From the IMG/VR virus record IMGVR_UViG_3300034073_005389, positions 62,001 to 126,000 of that record: a stretch of DNA of 64,000 bases. One strand, 5' to 3'. The stretch comes from a virus. The notes under the pieces were generated by a model. That model did not search any database and was not told the origin of the DNA. It worked only from the letters and a program-made list of their open reading frames with translations. A program made the position numbers and the translations under genes. This document shows, in pieces, positions 20,701 through 29,261 of the stretch. The first letter of the stretch is position 1. Every line of letters starts with the position of its first letter.

Positions 20701-23700
20701 AAGGAATTGTCTCATATTCTCCTTTATCATTTACACACAACGCCCAATTTATATTGCTAGCAGGTGATTCTTTTAGCGTAGGTACAACTACAGTTGTATC
20801 ATTCATGGCAATAAACTTACCATTTACTAATGCTAAGCCACCAGTTAAATATATTTGACCATCATTAGGATTAGGATCTACTCCTTTATCTTCTAAATCA
20901 AATCCTCTAATTACTCCATTACCATGTAAATACTTCTCTCCTAAAGCAATATAATTAAGAGCTGAAGTAGTTAAATCTTTTTCACTAGTATTTCCAAATT
21001 GCCTTTCATCTCGTAAATGAGTTACTTTGTTGGTAACACCATTAACTTGACATGTGCCTAATAACATAATCTCTTGATCTAGAGATAATGTAGGGAATAA
21101 TTGAAAATCAATTAAACCGTCTACTACAGGTGATACTGTCAAGTTAACATCAAAAATAATGTCTATGTAATCTACGTTTGTTTCATCATAGAATCTAACA
21201 ACATCACCTAGCCTGCCAAAAGTAAGAGGTCCTTGTTGTGTATAATTAGATCCGTCATAAGAACATAAATATCCGTTAAATAAACCATTTGCGGTTACAC
21301 TTAACATTCTTAATGTTATTTTGTTTACTGTACCAAATTGATAGCCTCTTAATTTAGGAGATATTTTAATAATATTAAGCTTAGCTAATTCAGTATTAGT
21401 AAATAAAGTGGTAGCTCCATTTACAGTAAAATTTCCTCCACTAATATTAATTCTGCCACGCTCTTGTGTAAATGTTTTACCATTTTGGTCTACATATACT
21501 TCAAAATGACGTTTGAATGGTCCCACTACAGAGAAATCTGAGGCATTTTCTCCATTAAAAGTAACAGAATCAGAGTTAAAGTAAATTGCTACTTGATATC
21601 CATCATAGCCATCTAATGATACTGGTGGCGATAAGCCATTACCATGAATAGCATCATATACAGTAATTTCAGTAGATGGATTTGGAGGGCAAGTAACGCA
21701 TAAACTTTCAATAATAAATCTACCATAATTTATTAAACCTAAATTTTCAATAGGCTGAACTACAAGAGTTTTACCTACTGCCAATCCAGAAGTTTCTAAA
21801 TCATATGGTATACGATATGTAGTTTGAACTCTTCCATTGGGACCTGGGACTATATTTCTGTTTACAATCGTAGCTGTCCAATATCCATCACCATAAGTAT
21901 CTAGTACTTGATCTGGCTCTAGTGCTAGTTTGTCTTTTTCAACTCCATTTACATAATAATTATTTCTTTTTAATGGAACAAATAATTTTGTAGGTAATTG
22001 TGCAGATTCTGGAGAGGCATAAGTTGCGGAATATGGGGGGCTAGCTATATTTGATCCTCCTACACCAAAACCCAAGGGATCTACAGGAGAAAATGTGGCA
22101 GCCGCAAATAAACCTACTACGTTATTAGGAAAATTTAAAGCTGTAGCTGCTGGATCGTATACTCCTATAGAATCTACAATCCCACTAAGTATAGAGAAAG
22201 ATGCATTATTATAAGGATCTGCTAAAGCAATTCCAAATTCTCCTTGATATTGGAAAGCTACAAATCTATAATTATATCCATTTTGTCTAAATGCGTTATT
22301 TGTTGCCTCTACAATAGAATCTAAGGTATATTTACCAGGACTAGCACCTGCATTACCAGTCACGTCAATAGCTGGTAGAATAGTATATCCATCATCTGGA
22401 TTACCAGTAGGATACAAAGCTAAATAAAGAGAGTAGTGAGAGTTATCAAAAACGTCTGGATTAAATCCTAAACCTAATGCCATTGCCCCTGTAGGATTAG
22501 AAACAATTAAACTAGGCATGGCATTAAATTGATTATTAGCAGCAGAAAGTGCCAATGCCCCATATTTATTTATGTTAAATAAAGGCTTGTCAATTCTAGC
22601 ATAACCATCAGTAGTATACTTTAAGTTCTTACCATTAACTCTCACTACATATTTTTTATTGCCAACGCTTTGAATATATTTCTTTTCTTTGATAATAAAC
22701 GGAACTTCTACTGTTCCATAGTTAACTCTAACTATATCTCCTATTTTAACTGCCGCAAACTGAGCATCAAAAGCATTTGAGCTAACTAAATTTGATGCTG
22801 GAGTAAATTCAATAATATCATCACCATTATTAATATTATCTACTGGTGCGCTAGCAGTTCCATTATTAAGCAAATATGTAGTAACTTGAGTAACAGGAAC
22901 AATAGGCTGACCATAACCATCTTGTAATAAGCTAGAAGATCTAGAAACCCTAGAAATACCATTAGAATATAAATTCTGTATTCTAGTCCCTAATAAGAAA
23001 ATACTAGCACTATCAATATACTCCGCAAACTGCTGTAAATCCGTGGCTGTTTGTGGAATTGTTGAAAATCTAGTAGTATTTAAATAAATACCGCTAGAAA
23101 CGTGAGCATGAGTAGCTGGATAAGTAGAGCCGTCATTAGTAATTACTAATGTGGCTGGAACTGTAGGAGATCCATCAGCAAATTGATGCTCCAACAATTC
23201 AGTGTTCATGTCATTAATAACGGCATAACCGCTAGCATTATTTCTATCTGTTCTAAATTTATTTTTTAATAATTGAGCAGGATCATTTGTTACATCAATT
23301 TGGCTTAAAGTGTGGCGATAAATCATGCCAAGTAAATGTGGCTCTAGTTTAGAACCGGAAACTCCAATCCATCCTAAAGCACTATTCACCCCATTAGATA
23401 AGTCAGTAATATAGTTAAATAAATCTTGAGTTCTATGATCTAGTCTTAATTTAGACTCTGGAATCTCTGCATTAACAGAAATTTGGTCATTAGTAATAGG
23501 TAAAGTAACTAATCCTAAGCTAGTTAATGCTGATGACTTTATAGTCCCATCTGGATTTAAAGAAATACCTAGCCTGGCAGATATAGATGAAGTGGTTCCA
23601 TCTCCATCTAATCCTAGATATTGCTCAATATTAAAAACCGCATCTCTAACTGCATTAATTGCCTCTCCGCCAATTTCTGTTAAATTGTCATTAACAATTG

Positions 23701-23743
23701 GCAAAGTAGCATCATCATCAAAAGATATAGGAAAGTTACTCAT
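17717..23743 (-). CDS. Giant beta-helix tail fibre or tailspike (2008 aa)
   Basis: The N-terminus (FPISFDDDATLPIVNDNLTE, then AVRDAVFNIEQYLGL) is a virion-attachment domain common to phage appendage proteins. Residues roughly 1130-1700 consist of repeated short rungs with Asn ladders (NVMFDNCDITIN, FKINNCSLTVDY, LKITNCNFNHTL), indicating a right-handed parallel beta-helix of the pectate-lyase type. The C-terminus ends in strand-rich segments (FEFLLSPIVVKYRW). Seven DGY tripeptides, including a double DGYDGY, lie mainly before the helix. It probably binds or degrades a surface polysaccharide; active-site residues cannot be placed. It may be encoded with the neck protein in one operon. Confidence 0.75.
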   Translation of the reverse strand: MSNFPISFDDDATLPIVNDNLTEIGGEAINAVRDAVFNIEQYLGLDGDGTTSSISARLGISLNPDGTIKSSALTSLGLVTLPITNDQISVNAEIPESKLRLDHRTQDLFNYITDLSNGVNSALGWIGVSGSKLEPHLLGMIYRHTLSQIDVTNDPAQLLKNKFRTDRNNASGYAVINDMNTELLEHQFADGSPTVPATLVITNDGSTYPATHAHVSSGIYLNTTRFSTIPQTATDLQQFAEYIDSASIFLLGTRIQNLYSNGISRVSRSSSLLQDGYGQPIVPVTQVTTYLLNNGTASAPVDNINNGDDIIEFTPASNLVSSNAFDAQFAAVKIGDIVRVNYGTVEVPFIIKEKKYIQSVGNKKYVVRVNGKNLKYTTDGYARIDKPLFNINKYGALALSAANNQFNAMPSLIVSNPTGAMALGLGFNPDVFDNSHYSLYLALYPTGNPDDGYTILPAIDVTGNAGASPGKYTLDSIVEATNNAFRQNGYNYRFVAFQYQGEFGIALADPYNNASFSILSGIVDSIGVYDPAATALNFPNNVVGLFAAATFSPVDPLGFGVGGSNIASPPYSATYASPESAQLPTKLFVPLKRNNYYVNGVEKDKLALEPDQVLDTYGDGYWTATIVNRNIVPGPNGRVQTTYRIPYDLETSGLAVGKTLVVQPIENLGLINYGRFIIESLCVTCPPNPSTEITVYDAIHGNGLSPPVSLDGYDGYQVAIYFNSDSVTFNGENASDFSVVGPFKRHFEVYVDQNGKTFTQERGRINISGGNFTVNGATTLFTNTELAKLNIIKISPKLRGYQFGTVNKITLRMLSVTANGLFNGYLCSYDGSNYTQQGPLTFGRLGDVVRFYDETNVDYIDIIFDVNLTVSPVVDGLIDFQLFPTLSLDQEIMLLGTCQVNGVTNKVTHLRDERQFGNTSEKDLTTSALNYIALGEKYLHGNGVIRGFDLEDKGVDPNPNDGQIYLTGGLALVNGKFIAMNDTTVVVPTLKESPASNINWALCVNDKGEYETIPLLDYDPVLNTPSNPNRIFTAYNPVNATTYNLDAVTFSNIINNRKDLAILYVVASTVTLVPVTITLQANDARRYVNDVDTNLILKLTSANAQGNFKNISSIFNWIKYNNSFNGTAVVKGADAITGVINQNILLDFNSNVIIDGLNSALLTFNGLVTFGSNITFKNVTLEFNGGIACNTTLNNVMFDNCDITINTPTVASPANNVIFNVASSDNFKINNCSLTVDYTTSPTATGGAVFRLANATNFDVTESNFTVTYNSPAIDGYVPGDIFTINNCPNVNITNSTFTGYYNQFLRNTNSDGTFLQNLSITSSYDPFSALSPDVYDATTDPLGIADGLPVVTYSVSDYVNTGRGYIYSIVPGTLSNFTIDNCIFNYSPTTSSDNRFSFINFQLSTSNSALKNLKITNCNFNHTLASTVLDVRAAIGIINSSAAGISSQPQPTLFNVNISNNYCNSKQLFAITSQTSSGNMVYPGLVPQNCFVNNNTCGAIGYWTATPNKIDNSTVVNQYSDKESGLNITGNNCHLIYSASSTGIYFAVVGTSGGATVNRCAYPSGVVTIQNNKCNFITTAITYEESSYLQIINNYLTAYSTSVSSTYLISNIYTIGYAIYVGSNKHAIVPTSSPPEGNDVACLIQGNSVCTGYWLQPTTFLPSIYYYNLGYINCQASSIISNNTLKGISLTGSSTFKRLVMVSGLSNTITGNKIYRKDASIGSYIAYRNFESPAWDGSETYGLVVDNILDTPYIDSTTLDESVIDFSSFPNAKDWVIERNKNQTGYGTVPLTNGLQPYWDGSSNVGFQYFVTPTDASMLAANTLNPGLLNEGRSFVLRLVDNAVAATQFAIAYQENLTKYLPNNVKVINIKLGIRKFGYTVDPNSYVKIVLNKYNEVNSSTAYPSLDNFATAGSGDTNVIGTGGTNTAPFDLITAANINTSTFTQYLDIDLTSIDTTTGGPGTTDVTKNYKTSQRYPLSVSGFIFVQRNAGGPFEFLLSPIVVKYRW

Positions 23744-23784
23744 TATTTCACCGTTATATTATATACCTATTATTTACTATTTAA

Positions 23785-24150
23785 TTATTCTTTGTTTTTT
23801 TCGTTTAATGATGACAATTTACTAGCCACCAAAGACTTGATTATTCTATAAAATAATCCTGACATTAAACCAGCTACTAAACCAAAAACAAATCTACTAC
23901 CAGCTGTAGTTAAATCATTAGGATAAGGAAAAGTTGATATTAATAAAGCTCCACCTGAACCTAATAACATAGGCAAAATAGGAAGTATTAAATCTGACCA
24001 CAATTTATATGTTTTAGATTCTTTATCTAATTTAAAATAAGTATTTAAAAAATATTCTATAAATTTTCTAAATACAAACAAAGCTGCCGCAACAGCTAAA
24101 CCAAATACAATAAATTGCCAACTTAAAAGCGTATTTAATATGGGTTCCAT
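23785..24150 (-). CDS. Small membrane protein, holin-like
   Basis: The 121-residue protein has three probable membrane segments: about residues 10-32 (WQFIVFGLAVAAALFVF), 50-72 (LILPILPMLLGSGGALLI) and 85-108 (FVFGLVAGLMSGLFYRI), with a charged C-terminus (LNEKNKE). It lies among fibre genes and has a GGAG ribosome site. Size and topology fit a class I holin, but no endolysin is seen nearby, so a different membrane role is possible. Confidence 0.5.
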   Translation of the reverse strand: MEPILNTLLSWQFIVFGLAVAAALFVFRKFIEYFLNTYFKLDKESKTYKLWSDLILPILPMLLGSGGALLISTFPYPNDLTTAGSRFVFGLVAGLMSGLFYRIIKSLVASKLSSLNEKNKE

Positions 24151-24223
24151 ATTATCTCCTTTTAATTAATATGAAGAGTCAATATATTGCTTTTTTATGC
24201 AGTCTTAATTTAATAAATATTTA

Positions 24224-25228
24224 CTATGTAGGAGTTATAGCGATAGAATCTTGTAAACTGGTAGCGTAACATTCACCATCTGTAAAGTATTGTGCATATA
24301 ACATCCACCTACCACCAACCGTAAATGTATTACCTGGTACATATAAAGATGCTACCCCATTTATTGGAATAGCAGTTCCTAAACTAAATACATAGCCATC
24401 TTCTGCCAGAAACTCTACATATCCGTCTGACGGATTATCTAAATTAGTGGCAGTAACTGTACCTACAACCATAATTGGATCTTCTTCTGGAAATACTGTA
24501 CCTCCATCTACACTAATTACAATGCTAGTCGGATCATTTTCAGTAGGAAAAACTAATAAACCAGACATTCCAGTAGGAGTTCGGCTAATATTATAACACT
24601 CAAACCCTTCATAAGTAGCTTGCAAATAATTAGATCTAGTTGCCAATGTAGTATAAGGAGGTATTTGTCCAACTGCCATACCATAACCGTCTAAAGGCTC
24701 AGATCCTAAATCTATGTATTCTGTATTGCTAGTATACAATTTAAAATTTACACTTCCTACAGTTACTGGAACAGCCCTACCAGTAGTAACTTCGGCTGTT
24801 ACTCTTTGAGTATACGCATAACAATAATATGAACCAATAGTAGGAGAAATAATATTAATTGATGTATTTTCTGGTTGTAAACCATATCTGATACTAGATG
24901 TTTGACTGGGAGCAAAAGAATTACTTACTCCTAAATATCTAGCAAATAATCTAACTGGACCAAATACCAAAGTAGCTACTGCAATTCCGACTCCTCTAGC
25001 TCCCAATGTGCCTGTGGCTAAAATATTATTTGTATTTTGGTCTACTATTTCAAAATCTCCAGTAGGATCTGGACCTCCAACAGTATTATTAGTTACTGTA
25101 ACTGAAAAAGTAACTACATCTCCGCAATAAGCAGGAGAAGGAGAAATGCTATCTAGCACAATTGTTGTGCTAGATAAATTTACTGGAGGAACTAACATTA
25201 ATCCAAAACCAATTGGCATATTACCCAC
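24224..25228 (-). CDS. Ig-like repeat virion surface protein
   Basis: The 334-residue protein holds about three tandem Ig-like (Big_3-type) beta-sandwich domains, recognisable from SPAYCGDVVTFSVTVTNN, RVTAEVTTGRAVPVTVGSVN and DPIMVVGTVTATNLDNPSDG. Each domain follows the pattern of short strands ending in YLGVS, YLQATYEG or LYAQYFTDG. Such domains decorate phage tails and capsids and bind carbohydrate weakly. Three DGY tripeptides are present, two of them ten residues apart. The start overlaps the end of the next fibre gene by 8 bases, showing translational coupling. Confidence 0.65.
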   Translation of the reverse strand: MGNMPIGFGLMLVPPVNLSSTTIVLDSISPSPAYCGDVVTFSVTVTNNTVGGPDPTGDFEIVDQNTNNILATGTLGARGVGIAVATLVFGPVRLFARYLGVSNSFAPSQTSSIRYGLQPENTSINIISPTIGSYYCYAYTQRVTAEVTTGRAVPVTVGSVNFKLYTSNTEYIDLGSEPLDGYGMAVGQIPPYTTLATRSNYLQATYEGFECYNISRTPTGMSGLLVFPTENDPTSIVISVDGGTVFPEEDPIMVVGTVTATNLDNPSDGYVEFLAEDGYVFSLGTAIPINGVASLYVPGNTFTVGGRWMLYAQYFTDGECYATSLQDSIAITPT

Positions 25229-26552
25229 AAACAGTTAATTGAACTACTACTAACCAGTTAATATTTGTCGCTGCAAGCGCTCCAGTATTAATAGAAAGAG
25301 TAGTACCTACGTTAGTAATACTGGGCGGAGTAATACCTCCTAAACCAGCACTTTGAGTATCAAAATACTGAGTAGCGCTCAATGCAGCTACTGTTCCAGT
25401 AGAATCAATAGTAAAACCTCTAGACATATTTGTTTGGTATGCTTCATTCACAGCTGGATTAGTATTTTTACCAACAATTAATATATCTGCTTTTACAATT
25501 GTACTGTTAGGCATTACATAGCTAAAAGCTACTGCCGGAGTAGCATTTGTAGTTAAAGTTGTTGCCCTATAGCTATAAACATATCTAGTGCCTCCACCCC
25601 AAATACTTGGATTTGGAATACTTCCAATAGCAAAATTATCACCATCTGATTGTTTTATATATAATTTTCCAGTACTAGCATAAAGTATAGCTCCGCCAGA
25701 TGGAACTCCTGCTCCTGGGTCAGTGGCTGCATTTTTAATATAAATAACACCGCTTCCAGTATTAGCAGGCATTTGTATATTAGTAATAGGAACAGTATTA
25801 CATAAACTTAATACTAATTGATTTTGAACTACTTCTGCTAATTCTACTAATGTAGTATTAACCCCGCCAGTAGATAACTGAACAGCTCCTTTTAATCCAG
25901 TGCCTCCTCCAGCATTCCCTCCTGAAAGAACTAAAGCTGCGCCATTAAAATTTACATCTGTAGTTGATTGGGCTGTAATATAAAATGAGCCAGCCGGACC
26001 AACATCCATATCATCTTGGGTAATAAACGCTTGTTGAGTTTTTTCAAAAGTTAATTTAGGTCCAAGTATTGTAACATAATTAAAAATTGGATCTCCAGAT
26101 AAATTTTGTACAAATTGATTTGTACTAGTCCCATATAAATCACTACCAGCTGTAAAGGCATTAGTTGCATTATCAGGATACCACCCAATACCATCCCAGG
26201 TTAATACTTGACCTACGGCTGAAGGAATAATTGGCTGTATAGGACTTCCCTGTAGTGCACTAACGGTAACGCTAGTCGCTGTACCAGAAATATCTCCAGA
26301 TAATTGTATAATACCTTTACTAGTAGTAGTAGCATCTGGTACGACAGGCGCTGTTACATAAGTGCTTAATATTTGTAAAGCACTTTGTACTGTAGTTTCT
26401 GTATATCCGTCAAAAGTTATGGCAGGGGACAAATCAATCTGAGTAGCATCATGTCTAAAGCTATATCCATCAATATGGTCTTGAAAATCATATCGATCTG
26501 TAACTAATCTACCTACACCTTTTACATAATTTGGTACTAAAGGATTACTCAT
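25221..26552 (-). CDS. Tail fibre protein (443 aa)
   Basis: The N-terminal 75 residues (RYDFQDHIDGYSFRHDATQI, then FDGYTETTVQSALQIL) match the attachment region found in many fibres, where a FDG...TTVQxAL motif precedes a trimeric shaft. The middle has a glycine-rich collagen-like or repetitive strand region and an SGGNAGGGTGLKGAVQLSTG stretch, and the C-terminal ~130 residues form a compact beta domain likely to be the receptor-binding tip. Two DGY tripeptides occur, one within the FDGYTETT motif. It is cotranscribed with the Ig-like gene. Confidence 0.65.
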   Translation of the reverse strand: MSNPLVPNYVKGVGRLVTDRYDFQDHIDGYSFRHDATQIDLSPAITFDGYTETTVQSALQILSTYVTAPVVPDATTTSKGIIQLSGDISGTATSVTVSALQGSPIQPIIPSAVGQVLTWDGIGWYPDNATNAFTAGSDLYGTSTNQFVQNLSGDPIFNYVTILGPKLTFEKTQQAFITQDDMDVGPAGSFYITAQSTTDVNFNGAALVLSGGNAGGGTGLKGAVQLSTGGVNTTLVELAEVVQNQLVLSLCNTVPITNIQMPANTGSGVIYIKNAATDPGAGVPSGGAILYASTGKLYIKQSDGDNFAIGSIPNPSIWGGGTRYVYSYRATTLTTNATPAVAFSYVMPNSTIVKADILIVGKNTNPAVNEAYQTNMSRGFTIDSTGTVAALSATQYFDTQSAGLGGITPPSITNVGTTLSINTGALAATNINWLVVVQLTVCG

Positions 26553-26588
26553 ATTATTCTCTCAACATAGTATGCAGGTTTATTAGCT

Positions 26589-28196
26589 TTATAATAAAAC
26601 GATCTCATGGGTATGCCCTAAAGCTTCCATTACTACTAACTGACCATTCTGAACAATTACTGGATGATTATGACCCTGCGAAACAGCGGTAGTTTGAGAC
26701 CAAGTTCCAGGATCTTTTTCGTTTCTAGTAACAGTATGTGTATGTGGGGGAATACCAGTAGTCATTCCAATTGTAGTATTTATTTTACTTGGGAACATAG
26801 ATGTATTTCTAAACACTCTAATTTGATAAGCTGGGTCAAATTTTCTAATTCTTTGTACCCTTAGTTTTTGACCACCTTGCAATTCTACAACTGTATTATT
26901 TCTAGTAACGCCTGCCACCTCATACCTAAACTCTTCATTATCATCCATATCAAACATAACAATAATATCTCTATTTTTAATAGTAGGTACTGTTAATGTC
27001 CATAAATCCATATTGAACTCAGACTCTAATCCAGCTTCTTGCATCTTTAAATTTTCTTCAGCAGGTCCAGGACGAACCATAATTCTTCCATCTGATCTTC
27101 TTGGATTAAAAAACTGCTGATAACCATACACAAATCCAGATCCATAACAATATGGACATCTATCTTGCTGATATTCTCTAGATGGAAGATAGCAATTACA
27201 ACGAATACCTGTTCTCATTCTTTGTATTAAAACAGCAGGTCTACCTGTCACACTTAATAATATTTCTTGTCTTTGATTATTATGGTCTTGTAAATTTAAA
27301 CCACGTAAAATATTCATATTTCCGTAGCCATCTATACATCCCATCTCCCCGCCAATGTAACTACCTACACAAGCTCCTGTTAATAATAATACTGGGTCAG
27401 TTCTATGATACCCGGCATAGTCATACATAGGAAATCCAGTATTAAATTGATCGCTAGCTGCTAAATCAGTGCTCAATAAATCTTTAGTTACTTGTTTGTA
27501 ACCATCTAATAATGTAGATGAGTAATTTGGATATTCAAATCTACATTGACCCATAAAAATACGATCAAATTCTGCTGACTCATATGGAGTAAAAAATACT
27601 ACTTCTGGATTCCAATTATAATATCCATCATATCCACCAACTGTATGACTTCTTGCATCAGTACCTAAAAACCCACGCTGATTAATATCCATTAATACTA
27701 AATTTTTATTTATAGTATCTATAAAAGAATACTCTACTAGCTCTACGCCTATTTTTACAATTCCATAAGAAGGGAAACCTTCTACATCCAATAATGGTAT
27801 TATTAAATCTGTCGAAGAAATATCTTGTCTTAAAATACTGTAAGGATAGGCACGCAAATCATCGTACGCAACTGGTAAAATACTATCTAAATTTAATAAA
27901 TTTGGATTATATTCTACAGGTCTAATTGAGAAAAAATATAACTGTCCAGGTATTAAATCAATAATGTTTGCCTGAGTGCTGCCGTTCAATGAAACGTATT
28001 TAACCCCCTCGGTAAATACATTTTCTTTTATTGTAGAGTAATATATATGATACGCAATCTTGTACCCATCGGCGTACCCATCTGTGTACGCCGGAAACCA
28101 TTTTAAATTAATGGTATAGCCATCTCCTAATGCCGTCACAGCATCGAGACCAACTCTTACTGGGTTAGTATAATTAATATTTGCATAATTAATCAT
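26589..28196 (-). CDS. Fn3-like, zinc-binding virion structural protein
   Basis: Residues 15-110 look like a fibronectin-III domain (LKWFPAYTDG, KIAYHIYYSTIKENVF, IDLIPGQLYFFSIRPVEYNP). About residue 345 there is a CNCYLPSREYQQDRCPYCYG motif that should bind zinc. The C-terminus carries three His pairs (PPHTHTV, GHNHPV, LGHTHEIVLL) that look like metal-binding turns of a trimeric tip. Six DGY tripeptides include TDGYADGYK in the first domain, encoded with unusually GC-rich GGG TAC codons. Probably a baseplate or fibre-base protein; the exact position in the virion is unknown. Confidence 0.55.
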   Translation of the reverse strand: MINYANINYTNPVRVGLDAVTALGDGYTINLKWFPAYTDGYADGYKIAYHIYYSTIKENVFTEGVKYVSLNGSTQANIIDLIPGQLYFFSIRPVEYNPNLLNLDSILPVAYDDLRAYPYSILRQDISSTDLIIPLLDVEGFPSYGIVKIGVELVEYSFIDTINKNLVLMDINQRGFLGTDARSHTVGGYDGYYNWNPEVVFFTPYESAEFDRIFMGQCRFEYPNYSSTLLDGYKQVTKDLLSTDLAASDQFNTGFPMYDYAGYHRTDPVLLLTGACVGSYIGGEMGCIDGYGNMNILRGLNLQDHNNQRQEILLSVTGRPAVLIQRMRTGIRCNCYLPSREYQQDRCPYCYGSGFVYGYQQFFNPRRSDGRIMVRPGPAEENLKMQEAGLESEFNMDLWTLTVPTIKNRDIIVMFDMDDNEEFRYEVAGVTRNNTVVELQGGQKLRVQRIRKFDPAYQIRVFRNTSMFPSKINTTIGMTTGIPPHTHTVTRNEKDPGTWSQTTAVSQGHNHPVIVQNGQLVVMEALGHTHEIVLL

Positions 28197-28314
28197 ACTA
28201 TAATTAGTATTTATTAGCTTCTTTCTAATTAAATATTATAGAAAATATTTTTAAGTACAGATCTCGACAAATTGGAGAGGATATATTATAGGAGTAGTAT
28301 CTACTATGATCTTA

Positions 28315-28842
28315 TTACTCTACTTTCTTAAGTAGTACAGACTCTAGTTCATCTTGTTTAGATTTGCTTTTTATGTCATGATGCTCTAATAAACCTTCTA
28401 CATATTCTTCAGCATCATCTTCTCCAAAATGATGAGCAATATACTCTAATTGATTTTGAAATCCTTCTTGCTCATATTTATTATCTAAATAACTTCCATT
28501 ATCTGAACTTTGTGTTGGTTTTTCTCCAAAACATTGCTGAAACCAATGAGTGTATTCATGAATTAAATATGAATAATCTGTAAAAAATTCTCCATCAGAT
28601 AAAACTTTGTAATTTATAATTACAACTCCATGATGAGTTTTGGCGCTAACGTCTAAATCACTAAACATAGTAGGAATATGATCAATAATATCTGGTTTGT
28701 GACCAAAGTCTTGACAAACCTTTTTCCATATCTTATCTTTTTTTAAATATTTTTTAGCTCTATCTATTAATTTTAATAATACAGATGGAGAAGTAGCTTT
28801 TACCCTAGATAAAGGTATCTTTTTTGTTTTTTTATGATGCAT
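28315..28842 (-). CDS. Putative zinc metallopeptidase
   Basis: The 175-residue protein contains an HExxH zinc-metallopeptidase motif (LIHEYTHWFQQ; His95, Glu96, His99) and a downstream Glu-rich helix (YEQEGFQNQLEYIAHHFGE, about residues 123-141) able to give the third zinc ligand. The N-terminus is basic. It has its own upstream TATAAATA box and sits in an accessory island, so it is probably not part of the virion. Substrates are unknown; it could process a host or phage protein. Active-site presence is seen; the function is inferred. Confidence 0.7.
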   Translation of the reverse strand: MHHKKTKKIPLSRVKATSPSVLLKLIDRAKKYLKKDKIWKKVCQDFGHKPDIIDHIPTMFSDLDVSAKTHHGVVIINYKVLSDGEFFTDYSYLIHEYTHWFQQCFGEKPTQSSDNGSYLDNKYEQEGFQNQLEYIAHHFGEDDAEEYVEGLLEHHDIKSKSKQDELESVLLKKVE

Positions 28843-28863
28843 ACTTTTATAAGTAAATAGTCA

Positions 28864-28871
28864 TATTTATA
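28864..28871 (-). promoter_or_regulatory. Candidate late promoter box TATAAATA for the metallopeptidase
   Basis: On the minus strand TATAAATA lies about 22 bases before the metallopeptidase start, in a 41-base gap between that gene and the divergent SET-domain gene. Distance and sequence fit a T4-type late promoter. Confidence 0.4.
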
Positions 28872-28883
28872 TATTTTACGTAT

Positions 28884-29246
28884 ATGAAAAAATATTATGT
28901 CTCTAAATCAAAAATTCATGGATTAGGTATTCATGCGGCAGAAGATTTTAAAAAAGATGAAGAAATTGGTCATGTAGTAGATGCTGTTTCTAAAAAAAAG
29001 AAAAATCATGAGTATTTTACTACAAAAATGTCTAAACAATTAGGCACTTTTATAGAAAGAACAGAATTAGAAAGATATTTAAATCACAGTAAAAAACCAA
29101 ACGCCGTCTGCATAGCAAAAGATAATAAAGTTTATTTATACGCCCTTAAAAATATAGATGAAGGTGAAGAAATAACCGTAAATTATAAAGATGCCTACAA
29201 TACTTTAGATGAGGCTCAAATTATTGCTAATGTAGAAAAAAGATGA
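28884..29246 (+). CDS. SET-domain protein (putative lysine methyltransferase)
   Basis: The 120-residue protein has the SET core: SKIHGLGIHAAEDFKKDEEI at the N-terminus (SET-N), YLNHSKKPNA (the NHS pseudoknot motif that binds S-adenosylmethionine), and LKNIDEGEEITVNYKD (the ELTYDY-like motif, with the catalytic Tyr). This is a minimal SET domain without pre- or post-SET cysteines. Known proteins of this kind methylate lysine in proteins; here the target is unknown and could be a host nucleoid or ribosomal protein, or a virion protein. It is divergent from the metallopeptidase and stands alone on the plus strand. Confidence 0.8.
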   Translation: MKKYYVSKSKIHGLGIHAAEDFKKDEEIGHVVDAVSKKKKNHEYFTTKMSKQLGTFIERTELERYLNHSKKPNAVCIAKDNKVYLYALKNIDEGEEITVNYKDAYNTLDEAQIIANVEKR

Positions 29247-29261
29247 GCCTAGACAGTAAAA

